From NCBI RefSeq assembly GCF_013423785.1, contig NZ_CP058952.1, forward strand, positions 1,763,665 through 1,827,664: a stretch of DNA of 64,000 nucleotides, in the 5' to 3' direction. Position 1 is the first letter of the stretch. Each line of letters starts with the position of its first letter. The notes beneath the pieces are model-generated. The model ran no database searches. It had not been told where the DNA came from and was given only the letters and a program-made list of their open reading frames with translations. This document shows positions 55,629-63,560 of the stretch, in pieces. This DNA is from Chitinibacter fontanus. Its GTDB lineage: Bacteria > Pseudomonadota > Gammaproteobacteria > Burkholderiales > Chitinibacteraceae. Made by a program: the position numbers and the translations under genes.

Positions 55629-56282
55629 ATGCATATATTGATTATTGAAGACGACCTCGATCTGGGGTTCGCGCTGCAACAGGCGCTCAAAGCCGAAGAC
55701 ATCAGCAGTGAGTGGCGGCGCAATATTGCCGATGCCCCGCGTGGTGCGCAGGATATGGAATTTGACTGCGTTTTGCTCGATCTCACTCTGCCCGATGGCC
55801 TTGGGTTTGATTTGCTCAAACGTTGGCGCAAGGCGGGGATTGCCACGCCAATTATTGTGATTACGGCGCGTTCGGCGCTGGATGATCGCTTGGCAGGGCT
55901 TGATGGCGGGGCTGATGATTTCATCATCAAGCCGTTTGCGACCGCCGAGCTGATCGCCCGTATGCGGGCGGTGTTGCGCCGTTATGCGCAGCAGGCCAGC
56001 GATATTTGGCAATTGGGCGAGCTGCAAATCGAGCCACGCCGCCATCTGGCCAGCCTCAATGGTGCGCCGCTTGATTTGTCGCCGCGTGAATTTCAGCTCT
56101 TGCTCGAATTGGCGCGCGAGCCTGGGGTGGTGGTGCCCAAGGGCGCGTTGGCGCAGCGACTAGAGCCGCTGGGCGATGCGGTGGATTTTGGTGCGCTGGA
56201 GGTTCATCTGTCGAATTTACGCGCAAAATTGGCGCGCGCGCATCCGCACGTGCGCGGTGTTGGCTATATGTTGCTGCCATGA
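55629..56282 (+). CDS. OmpR/PhoB-family response regulator
   Basis: A 217-residue regulator. The receiver domain (residues 1-115) has acidic EDD near residue 8, the phosphorylated Asp in VLLDLTLPDGLG (about 51) and Lys in IIKPF (about 102). A C-terminal winged helix (LSPREFQLLLELAREPGVVV) binds DNA. Its TGA overlaps the ATG of the kinase remnant. Divergent from the MipA operon, which it probably controls. Confidence 0.92.
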   Translation: MHILIIEDDLDLGFALQQALKAEDISSEWRRNIADAPRGAQDMEFDCVLLDLTLPDGLGFDLLKRWRKAGIATPIIVITARSALDDRLAGLDGGADDFIIKPFATAELIARMRAVLRRYAQQASDIWQLGELQIEPRRHLASLNGAPLDLSPREFQLLLELAREPGVVVPKGALAQRLEPLGDAVDFGALEVHLSNLRAKLARAHPHVRGVGYMLLP

Positions 56283-57644
56283 AGCGCTATTTAAAATATT
56301 TGGCCCTAGCCTGATTCGGCGTGTGATGCTGGCGTTATTGCTGGCCTTTGCTGCGGTCTGGGTAGCGTTGGCGATCTATGGCTATTGGCAAATGACCAAT
56401 CCTGCCGAGCGTGATCGCAGCTTGCAGGTGTATGGTAATGCGGTGCTCACTGAGCTGGCCAAGACCTCGAGCGAGCGCGAGGCCATGATTGTGATGGCAA
56501 CGGCCTCCGAGATGTTCAATACCGGTCTGCGCGCTTCGGATATCCAGAGCGTGATGATATTGCAGCTGAACGATTTGCAGGGGCGAGCCTGTATTTGTCG
56601 CCCGAAGGTCGTGGCGCGCAACTAAGGAGCAAGCAGAGCCAGTTTTATAATCTCGAAATCAACGGGTATTCCTATCGCGTGTTTTATGCCAAAACAGCAC
56701 GTTGGGAAGTAAGGCTGGCGGCCCCCAAGTTTAGTACTTTGGTGTTGCTCAATATGGTCATCCCCGAAATGACGCTCCAGATGCTGATTGCGCTACCCAT
56801 TATGGCGGTAATTATTTGGCTGGTTGTTGCGCGTGGTTTGCTGCCCTTGCGCCAACTCTCCGATCTGATTGCGCACAAAGATAAAGATGATCTAACGCCA
56901 CTTAATTTTGGCAGCCCCTACGCCGAGCTTAAACCACTGTCGGCCGCGTTGGATCGCTTGCTGAATCAATTGCGCAGCAAAATTGAGCGTGAACATGCTT
57001 TTGTGCAGGATGCCGCCCATGAGTTACGCACCCGATAGCCGTGATTTCAGCGCAGGCGCATGTTTTGTCGCTGGCCACTACGCCTGCTGAACGTCTGGCA
57101 GCAGAAAAAAACCTCGAATTGGCGATTTCACGCTCCTCGCATCTGATCGCCCAGCTGTTGGCCTTATCTCATCGATAATGACCGTTTATCCACGCTGGAC
57201 GAGATTGATCTGGCCAGCTTGCTGCAAAAAGAATTGGCGCGGGTCGCGCCACTGGCGATGGGGCGGCAAATCGAGTTATCGCTCGATTCACCCGATACGC
57301 TGCTGGCGCGGATTGATCCGAATACTGTGCAATCCATTGTGCAAAATCTACTCAATAATGCGGTTCTGTATATTCACGATGGTGATCAAATTGAAGTCAC
57401 GCTCAATCAGACGGGCGAGCATCTCACGCTGAGGGTGGCCGACAGCGGCCCGGGCATCGCGAAGGCCGATCAAGCCCGTATTTTCGAGCGCTTTTATCGC
57501 GGCGCCGGGCATGATGTGGCTGGCACAGGTTTGGGGCTGGCGATTGTGGCGCAGGCTGTCGCGCGCTTGGGCGGTACGATCGAATTGACGAGCGGGCTAC
57601 TGGGGCGGGGCTGCTGTTTTACGGTGATACTGCCGCTGCCGTGA
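56279..57644 (+). pseudogene. Sensor histidine kinase, frameshifted in four places
   Basis: The protein of a QseC/PhoQ-like kinase can be followed through four reading frames: helix 1 (RRVMLALLLAFAAVWVALAIYGY), a periplasmic part, helix 2 (MLIALPIMAVIIWLVVARGLLPL), the His box AFVQDAAHELRT (missing residues replaced in another frame by PIAVISAQAHVL), and an ATPase domain ending DSGPGIAKADQARIFERFYRG and GTGLGLAIVAQAVARLGG. Shifts lie near 56291, 56580, 57031 and 57168. The first three are single-base losses in short T, G and C runs; the fourth needs two bases lost or one gained. Confidence 0.85.
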
Positions 57645-57678
57645 ATTGGTATCCGCAATTTGTAAAAGAACCCATGGG

Positions 57679-57727
57679 AGGTATGCCTTTCAATGTTATA
57701 TGCCACTGGATTTTGCTGAATATACTG
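57679..57727 (+). repeat. 49-bp element, copy 17
   Basis: AGGTAT (5 of 6 matches) at the left, ATACTG (4 of 6) at the right. It fills most of the gap after the kinase remnant. Confidence 0.45.
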
Positions 57728-57767
57728 GTGTGGTTGATCGAGGCTGACTTTGCCATCGCAGGCAGAA

Positions 57768-58475
57768 CTATAGGCGATCGAGCAAACGGGCAAAGCTGGC
57801 TTCGGCGGTGCCGTGTTTGAGCGTAATGCCATCGGCGCGATACCAATCACGCCCCGCTTCCAGATGCGGGCCGAGCAGCATCACTTTGCCTTGACCATAG
57901 TAGCTAATCAGCCCTGCAATGCGGCCGCTGCGCTGATAACGGCCTAATACTTCAGCCCCAGCAGGCGCCATGTTGCCAAGGTGCGGGCCGCTCTGATTGT
58001 AGAGCCAGCGGGTTTGGCCTTGCCAATTCACAGGTAGCAGATTGGCTTGCGCGCTAGCGATTTCAGCGTCAACTTCATCGATGCCAATCAGTGCAAAGGC
58101 GGGTTTCTTGCGCTGTTTATCACTGTAGCGTCCTGCTAGATACGCGCCTGCGCAAATACCCAGATAGCTGCCGCCGTGGCGCACAAACTGCTGCAAGGCC
58201 TTAATCTGGCTGGTGGAGAGTGCGTTCAGGGTTTCGTCGATATCGTCCGAGCCGCCCGGCTGCACATACACCTGAATCTGTGCCAGCGTAGCGGCATTCA
58301 GCGTTTTTTCGGTTAGATAAATGACTTTGTCATTTCGGCGCTGGAAAAATTCAGCCACTGTTTCGCCGCAGCCATTGCATGTTCCTGCGCCCGTAAATAT
58401 CCCGACGGTGCGGGCATGGGCGCTAGGTAGCAGCGCCAAGCCGCTCAATAAAATAATAGTCTTTTCATCGCTCAT
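57768..58475 (-). CDS. BPL_N / glutamine-amidotransferase-like exported protein
   Basis: A 235-residue protein. The first 21 residues (MSDEKTIILLSGLALLPSAHA) look like a signal peptide. The rest is a class I amidotransferase-like fold: VYVQPGGSDDIDETL, then YLGICAGAYLAG with the nucleophile-like cysteine, and MLLGPHLEAGRDWY with a histidine near the end. This matches the biotin-protein-ligase N-terminal-like (BPL_N) family of unknown function. Its ATG directly follows the stop of the gene before it. Confidence 0.75.
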   Translation of the reverse strand: MSDEKTIILLSGLALLPSAHARTVGIFTGAGTCNGCGETVAEFFQRRNDKVIYLTEKTLNAATLAQIQVYVQPGGSDDIDETLNALSTSQIKALQQFVRHGGSYLGICAGAYLAGRYSDKQRKKPAFALIGIDEVDAEIASAQANLLPVNWQGQTRWLYNQSGPHLGNMAPAGAEVLGRYQRSGRIAGLISYYGQGKVMLLGPHLEAGRDWYRADGITLKHGTAEASFARLLDRL

Positions 58476-59123
58476 CTATCCACAATGCCATGTGGGAACA
58501 CACGCCAGCTGGCCTTGGCAGCATAGCCCTGCTCGATGACGTGCATAAGTCAGGCGGTTAGTTATTGATGGTGCAACGCTTGAGCGGAATGCGATGAAAT
58601 TCGTGCTGCCGCGATAAAAATGCTGGCCGTGGCGATAAATAGTCAGCCCTTCGTTGCCGATGGCAAAGCCTTCCTTGCCAAAAGTGACATTGAGCAGCGC
58701 GGTGCTATTGGGTTCGCGGGCGGTGTGATTCGCGTACAGCGTAACTAGGGGCACGGGCTTCATTTCGGCATAGGCCGCAGGGTCTTCACGCTGGGTTTTG
58801 CTCAGCATCGCCTGATAGCTAGGTGAGGTGCCACCAGCGGGTTGTAGCGCCTTGAGAATCTGGAACATGCCTTCGGTATCTTCACACCAGCTACCAACTA
58901 GCTCGCGATACAGTGCTTCCGTGGGGGTACTGGGCGCTTGCCGGATTTCGGTGGGGTTCACCGTTGCGCTGTTGGTGTTGGCGTTGATGGTCGTTTTTAG
59001 TGTTTGCCCGGCACTGGCACAGGGCTGATCTTGGTAAACCACGCTGCCATTTTGTTGGCATTTATACATACTGGCTTGGCATAGGCTACTGAGCGCCAGT
59101 AAGGTGAGAGACCAGAGTTTCAT
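58476..59123 (-). CDS. Exported DUF4124-domain protein
   Basis: A 215-residue protein with signal peptide MKLWSLTLLALSSLCQA and an N-terminal DUF4124 domain (MYKCQQNGSVVYQDQPCASAG). The middle part (ELVGSWCEDTEGMFQILKALQP) is unassigned. The last 30 residues (cysteine-rich, ending VPTWHCG) look atypical and could be a frameshifted tail, but no alternative frame is compelling. It leads an operon with the BPL_N-like gene. Confidence 0.65.
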   Translation of the reverse strand: MKLWSLTLLALSSLCQASMYKCQQNGSVVYQDQPCASAGQTLKTTINANTNSATVNPTEIRQAPSTPTEALYRELVGSWCEDTEGMFQILKALQPAGGTSPSYQAMLSKTQREDPAAYAEMKPVPLVTLYANHTAREPNSTALLNVTFGKEGFAIGNEGLTIYRHGQHFYRGSTNFIAFRSSVAPSITNRLTYARHRAGLCCQGQLACVPTWHCG

Positions 59124-59244
59124 GCTCGATTCCTTGGGGACTGGAGTATTGCATTATTCAAGGTCTAGGCCGCGCCAAGGTTATTTTTTGTAATGCCGAG
59201 CGTTGTTTTCAATTGACTGTGATCTGCTCCACATTAAACCCGTA

Positions 59245-59293
59245 GGGTATAGCTGCGAAACCAAGCCCAACAGAGGCTTAGGGTGTGATACCA
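59245..59293 (+). repeat. 49-bp GGGTAT element, copy 18
   Basis: Left end GGGTAT, right end ATACCA (5 of 6 matches). The last five codons and the stop of the cupin gene lie inside it. Confidence 0.6.
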
Positions 59294-59628
59294 ATATGGA
59301 TTGCTAACCAGATGGCCCCATCGCTTACTTCGGTAACGGTATGCGGCAGGTGAGCCGGTAGATACACATAGTCGCCACTGTGCAGCGTAATGCGATCGCC
59401 TGCAATATCCAGCGTGGCTTGCCCTTGCGCCAATAGCACCCATTCCGCATGAGCTTGGCAGTAAGTTTCATGCGCAATGCGTGGTGAGCTGACAATCCGT
59501 TCAATTAATAGCCCATCTTGGCTATGCAGGGCTTCAAATCGTTCGCCCGTGGCAGGGGCCGCAGCGTTGGCATATAAGTTGCCGCGCGCAAATGACGGCA
59601 CGGCTGGCGTATGGTTCGAGTTGGACAT
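59278..59628 (-). CDS. Small cupin-domain protein
   Basis: A 116-residue single-domain cupin. The two motifs are recognisable: AHAEWVLLAQGQATLDIAGD (metal-binding part, with the second histidine replaced by a glutamate-tryptophan segment) and HSGDYVYLPAHLPHTV. Related proteins are sugar-epimerase-like or of unknown function. Its C-terminal end is formed by a 49-bp repeat element. Confidence 0.75.
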   Translation of the reverse strand: MSNSNHTPAVPSFARGNLYANAAAPATGERFEALHSQDGLLIERIVSSPRIAHETYCQAHAEWVLLAQGQATLDIAGDRITLHSGDYVYLPAHLPHTVTEVSDGAIWLAIHIGITP

Positions 59629-59679
59629 GGGGCATCCTGCGTGAAATAGACATGCTAACCGGCGGTGTGATGGTGGGCA

Positions 59680-60023
59680 TTATTGCGGCTCGGCGCGTGC
59701 TGGGCAACGCCTGAGAAAGCCCACCCATAGTTGCAATATGAGCCAAAGTAAGGCCGTTAGCAGTAGCACGGCGCAGCCGAAATACAGACTGTGCGCTAGA
59801 AAGTAATCGCCGGTAAAAAATGGAAACTCGCCGGGCATCAGCCAGATATTCATTAACATCGACACTGGCAAAGTGTAGATATACAGCCAGAATGCCGCCC
59901 ACATCTCGCGACCAGAAAAATAAAATGACCACCAGATCGGTAACGCCCCACTGCATATAACACGGGCAGCCAACGGCGCAGGATGAGCGCGCAGCGCAAT
60001 AGCCAAGGATGGTGGGTGGGCAT
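59680..60023 (-). pseudogene. Frameshifted small membrane protein gene
   Basis: AAGGAG stands 5 nt before ATG 60023 (MPTHHPWLLRCALILRRWLPVLYAV). The frame then breaks at a four-base G run (plus-strand CCCC at 59946-59949) and continues in another frame as LPIWWSFYFSGREMWAAFW, with helices LYIYTLPVSMLMNIWL and CAVLLLTALLWLILQLWVGFL. One extra G would restore a protein of about 114 residues. No family recognised. Confidence 0.65.
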
Positions 60024-60386
60024 GATTACTCCTTGGTGCCAGTCTTGCACTCAATATACCCAATCCCGGCGATCGCCGGATAATTGCACTGCTGGGCGGG
60101 CCTGCGGCGGGGATAAAAGTCTTTCCCGCGCCCGTTTAGCATGTCGCGCGAGCAGCTGAACATTGGACTAAAGTGAATAACTACTGGGTATTGCGCTGTA
60201 GGTATTGTCCAGCTTGGTTTTTAAGATAATACCCATCGGTTGTGGGTTATCCATTTCGCCAATTTCGCATCAATACCGCTGTGGCCTGGTGCGCCAATGA
60301 CCGTTGAGCCTGCTGGCTGATTCTGACAACGTTGCACTTCAAGCCCGATTTCATATAAACAAATAAAGGTCACGAAGGTAATCGCC
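60024..60386. other. Gene-free stretch
   Basis: 363 bp without a convincing gene. It contains one 49-bp repeat (60186-60234) and the leader of the gene at 60387. Nothing else was recognised. Confidence 0.5.
60186..60234 (+). repeat. 49-bp GGGTAT...ATACCC element, copy 19
   Basis: Perfect ends, extended to GGGTATT and AATACCC. Core TTGCGCTGTAGG and AGCTTGG. Confidence 0.75.
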
Positions 60387-61130
60387 ATGCTCAAATGGCT
60401 GTGCATACTTGTGTTTTGCTGCTCCAAATTATGGGCCGGTGAGGTCATCACGTTGGGGGCCGAAGATGATTGGGCACCATATTCTTATCTTAAGCCCGGA
60501 GAGAAAAAAATCAGCGGTTTTGCGCCGCGCATTATTACTGCCGCGTTCCAAACGCAGGGTATTGATGTGCAGTTTCGCGCAGTGCCCTTCACCCGATGTT
60601 TAAAAGAGACCCTCAGCGGTGAGCTGGTCGGCTGTTTTGATATTGAGAAAAATGAAGAAAATCAGTCGCAGTATTTCTTTCATCGCACCCCACTGTTTTC
60701 CGAAGGCTTATCGATTTTTGCCCTGAGCAGCTCGCAGCCGCGAACGGTGCAAGTGGCCGATCTGGCCGGGCACACGGTGGCCATTACCAATGGCTACACC
60801 TACCCGCCGCTGATTATGAATAACGCAAAAATCAAAAAAGATGCCTCGCCCAGTGATGAGGTGCAATTTAAAAAGCTATTGGCAGGGCGGGCTGAATTTG
60901 CGCTGGTAAATACCACGCCCGCAAAATTGCTAATGCAGAAAACCCCCGCCTTTAAAAACCGAATTGTTGAAGTTGGTTTGGTTAATAAAGCGTTGTTTTA
61001 TATTGGTTTTAGCAAAAGCCACCCCGACGGCGCTCGCCTCGCCCTGATTTTCGAGCAAGGCCTGCATGTGATTCACTCCAATGGCCAGTACGCCCAGCTG
61101 GAGCAAGAGTTCAAAGCCAGTTTGCAGTAG
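60387..61130 (+). CDS. Periplasmic substrate-binding protein-like (SBP_bac_3)
   Basis: A 247-residue exported protein. The signal peptide MLKWLCILVFCCSKLWA is followed by a family-3 solute-binding fold: TLGAEDDWAPYSYLKPGEKKISGFAPRII at the start, a VADLAGHTVAITNGYTYPP hinge region and AGRAEFALVNTTPA. It lacks neighbouring ABC permease genes, so it may be a stand-alone sensor or scavenger. GAAGG lies about 11 nt upstream of the ATG. Confidence 0.8.
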   Translation: MLKWLCILVFCCSKLWAGEVITLGAEDDWAPYSYLKPGEKKISGFAPRIITAAFQTQGIDVQFRAVPFTRCLKETLSGELVGCFDIEKNEENQSQYFFHRTPLFSEGLSIFALSSSQPRTVQVADLAGHTVAITNGYTYPPLIMNNAKIKKDASPSDEVQFKKLLAGRAEFALVNTTPAKLLMQKTPAFKNRIVEVGLVNKALFYIGFSKSHPDGARLALIFEQGLHVIHSNGQYAQLEQEFKASLQ

Positions 61131-61249
61131 CGGCAATACGCATGGGTACAATGTCATACTGCTGCGTTAAAGTGGAACAATACCATCGTCATGCAATAAG
61201 TTAGCTTCTATACTGCCGATGACTTCACCTATTTAAGGGAGTAATCGTT

Positions 61250-61537
61250 ATGCGCAACTTTGTCGTTCTCGCCCTGATCGGCATTTCCCTGTCGACCGCC
61301 GCTTTGGCTCGTTCTCGGGATGTAGATTGCAGTGAGTTTCGCAGTGAAAGTGCCCGTCGAGAATGCCGCGAACATAAATATGATCGAGATCATCGCAGAG
61401 ATGATAATGAATGGCGCCGGGATGATGAGCAACGCTATAAGCGCAAATCAACTTCATACGAAGAAGCCAAGCGTCTCTGTGGGCAGGCGCATACCTCGGC
61501 TGATCATGAAGTCTGTATGAAAAATTTGGGTTATTAA
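61250..61537 (+). CDS. Small highly charged secreted protein
   Basis: A 95-residue protein. The signal peptide MRNFVVLALIGISLSTAALA is followed by a mature part rich in Arg, Asp, Glu and Lys with four cysteines (VDCSEF, RRECREH, RLCGQA, EVCMKN) in a CX-type spacing that could form two disulfides. GGGAG precedes the ATG. No family recognised; a terminator follows. Confidence 0.6.
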   Translation: MRNFVVLALIGISLSTAALARSRDVDCSEFRSESARRECREHKYDRDHRRDDNEWRRDDEQRYKRKSTSYEEAKRLCGQAHTSADHEVCMKNLGY

Positions 61538-61540
61538 GGT

Positions 61541-61563
61541 GCCCCGCTAGGGGCGTTATTTTT
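61541..61563 (+). terminator. Terminator after the 61250 gene
   Basis: GCCCC-GCTA-GGGGC followed by GTTATTTTT. Confidence 0.75.
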
Positions 61564-61682
61564 ACCAAGCCCTCATGCTTGCAGCATAAGGCAGCGTCGC
61601 TGATAATCCACCCGCTGCCTCTTGCGGGTTTCCGGCAGCCTCTTTTCACGAGCCCGATGTTGACTCGGAAAGGAGATCTACG
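61564..61682 (+). other. Structured leader of the Gdx/SugE gene
   Basis: Several hairpins can be drawn (ATGCT/AGCAT, CCCGC/GCGGG, GCTGCC/GGCAGC, CGAG/CTCG) ahead of GGAAAGGAG, the ribosome binding site. I looked for the guanidine riboswitch signatures that often precede such genes and could not find them. Confidence 0.3.
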
Positions 61683-62000
61683 ATGTCTGGCTGGCTTATT
61701 CTAGCTGTAGCTGTTTTCACCGAAATTATCTGGGCCTTATCGCTCAAACTGGTGCAAGTGTCACCCAACCGTTGGTTGATGGTGGGCTCAGTGTTGCTAT
61801 CGTTTTTAAACATGGGCCTGTTGTCATGGGCGATGCGCGATATTCCGGCGGGTACTGCATACGCAATCTGGACGGGTCTGGGTGCGGTGGGGGTGACGAT
61901 AGGCGGGATTATCTGGTTTGGTGATCCCATGAACGCCACGCGCTTGGCATGTTTAAGTTTGATTGTAGTTGGCGTAATGGGTTTGAAACTAGCCAGTTAA
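61683..62000 (+). CDS. gdx: Guanidinium exporter Gdx (SugE), SMR family
   Basis: A 105-residue small multidrug resistance-type transporter with four helices. The conserved glutamate lies in FTEIIWALSLKL (Glu about 14), and the Gdx subtype is supported by AMRDIPAGTAYAIWTGLGAVGV. Such proteins export guanidinium in exchange for protons as antiparallel dimers. GGAAAGGAG precedes the ATG. Confidence 0.88.
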   Translation: MSGWLILAVAVFTEIIWALSLKLVQVSPNRWLMVGSVLLSFLNMGLLSWAMRDIPAGTAYAIWTGLGAVGVTIGGIIWFGDPMNATRLACLSLIVVGVMGLKLAS

Positions 62001-62015
62001 TTGCTATACCTGTGT

Positions 62016-62064
62016 CGGTATGAGCTGCAATTGCAGTACGAGTGATGGAAATTTGGCAATACCC
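62016..62064 (+). repeat. 49-bp element, copy 20
   Basis: CGGTAT (5 of 6 matches) at the left and ATACCC at the right. Confidence 0.55.
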
Positions 62065-62096
62065 CAGCTGCACCGCTTGCCGCAGCTGGGTATGCC
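62055..62096. terminator. Hairpin between gdx and the cystatin-like gene
   Basis: GGCAATACCCCAGCTG pairs with CAGCTGGGTATGCC apart from two bulges. It overlaps the right end of repeat copy 20 and reaches the stop of the minus-strand gene. Possibly a shared terminator. Confidence 0.5.
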
Positions 62097-62459
62097 TTAA
62101 TTGCACAGCGCGGGAAACGGGGTTTGGCTGGCAGCTTGGCTTAGCGTGAAATTACCCTGCAAATCATGCCATACAATGGCGTACCAGATTTCTCCATTGG
62201 CCAGCTCGAACTTGATCGCGTAGTTGGTGCCAGCCACGACTTGCGTGCGTACTTCCAAAATTTGCTTTAGCTTGCTGCTGCTATTGAGTTGCTTGAGGAT
62301 GAGTTCCATCGCTTGTTTGGCTTCAGGGCTAATCTGCTCCTGCAGGCGATAGCCTCCCGCTACGTTACTTGGCTGGCATGGACGATTCACCGTCGATGCC
62401 GTCTGACTGCAGGCGGTGAATATTAAGCCAGTCATAATTGCACTCAGTGCTTTGTGCAT
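62097..62459 (-). CDS. Cystatin-like lipoprotein
   Basis: A 120-residue protein. MHKALSAIMTGLIFTAC gives a signal with Cys17 in a near-lipobox. The mature part matches the cystatin fold marks: an N-terminal glycine pair (AGGYRL, 35-36), a long helix (SPEAKQAMELILKQLNS), the QVVAG motif (73-77, in TQVVAGTNYAIKFEL) and a later Trp. Eukaryotic cystatins use these to block papain-like cysteine proteases. ATG 62459 has GGA upstream; the open frame up to 62528 is not needed. Inhibition is inferred. Confidence 0.7.
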   Translation of the reverse strand: MHKALSAIMTGLIFTACSQTASTVNRPCQPSNVAGGYRLQEQISPEAKQAMELILKQLNSSSKLKQILEVRTQVVAGTNYAIKFELANGEIWYAIVWHDLQGNFTLSQAASQTPFPALCN

Positions 62460-62512
62460 GATTGATATCCGTGATGGTTGAAAAACAAACCTAAGCGGCG
62501 TGCCGCAGCGTA

Positions 62513-63490
62513 TTACCAGTGTTGGCAAGCATCGCGGTAGCCCGCCTCAATGCGTGCGGCGATGGATTTGGGCGAGAAATCCAGCGTGGTGCTTTGCTCT
62601 TCGGGCATTTGATTAGTGATCACGGTGGGCGAGAGCAGCATACGTAGCCGCGCAATGTCTTTAAACCCATCAAGCTGGCGAATCGGTGAAGTGGCTGGCA
62701 GGCTGTTATCCAAGGCAGAATATAGCTCGGCTAAACCATTGTAATCGGCCATGCGCTCCATATCGCCGAGCACTTTATTCGAGAAAATAATCTCCAGCAT
62801 CCGGTCTTGGGTTTGGGTTAGGTTGCGTGGCACTTGGCCTTTGAGCGGGAATAAATTGACGATGACAAAGTGCGCATCACTGTCGGCTGGCAAGCCATTA
62901 ATCATGGCGCCCAGCGGGGCGTTATCAAACAGGCCGCCATCCCAGTAATGTTTCCCATCAATTTGTACCGGCGGGAACATCGGTGGAATCGATAGTGATG
63001 CGATCACATGATCTATGGTGATGCGCTGGCCATCGCGATTGCTAAAAGTGGCGATTTCGCCGCTTTCGATTTGCACCGCCGACAGTTGCACAATGGTGGC
63101 CGAGTCGTTGAGTTTGTCAAAATCGACCAACTCGGTGATCAGCTCGCGCAGCGGGTCGGCCGAGTAGACCGAAGTCCATTGATTCATATTCCACACATCG
63201 GTGCGCAGCCGCGACATATGCGGGTTGCCAAATAGGGATAAATTTTGCTCAACGATCTGCGGTGCAAATGGAATATTCGGCACGGTGAGTTTTTGCCACA
63301 GCGTTTCCAGTGCCGGCAGCGGATCGGCGCTTTTACTGCCGACCAACACCGCAGTATTGACCGCACCAATTGATACCCCTGCTACCATCCTGACTGGAAG
63401 CAAACTCTGTTGCTGCATACGGCGCAATACCCCTAGTTCATACGCGCCTAGTGCGCCGCCACCTTGTAATAACAATGCGATATTATTCAT
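62513..63490 (-). CDS. Patatin-like phospholipase
   Basis: A 325-residue RssA/patatin-family hydrolase. The oxyanion hole is GGGALGAYELGVL, the serine lies in GVSIGAVN (GxSxG, Ser about 41), and the catalytic aspartate is in WDGGLFDNAPLG (DGG, about 183). A cytoplasmic enzyme of this type releases fatty acids from phospholipids; no signal peptide is visible. It sits 53 bp ahead of the cystatin-like gene on the same strand. Confidence 0.92.
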   Translation of the reverse strand: MNNIALLLQGGGALGAYELGVLRRMQQQSLLPVRMVAGVSIGAVNTAVLVGSKSADPLPALETLWQKLTVPNIPFAPQIVEQNLSLFGNPHMSRLRTDVWNMNQWTSVYSADPLRELITELVDFDKLNDSATIVQLSAVQIESGEIATFSNRDGQRITIDHVIASLSIPPMFPPVQIDGKHYWDGGLFDNAPLGAMINGLPADSDAHFVIVNLFPLKGQVPRNLTQTQDRMLEIIFSNKVLGDMERMADYNGLAELYSALDNSLPATSPIRQLDGFKDIARLRMLLSPTVITNQMPEEQSTTLDFSPKSIAARIEAGYRDACQHW

Positions 63491-63560
63491 AACAATTCCT
63501 TTGGTGTAATGCCGCGCAGCTTAGCGAGGGGAGATGACAATTCATGTGCGCCGTGGCACC

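Noticed and set aside
61564..61682. Guanidine riboswitch before the Gdx/SugE gene
   Set aside because: The leader can be folded, but I found neither the paired ACGR loops of the class II type nor the conserved class I or III segments.
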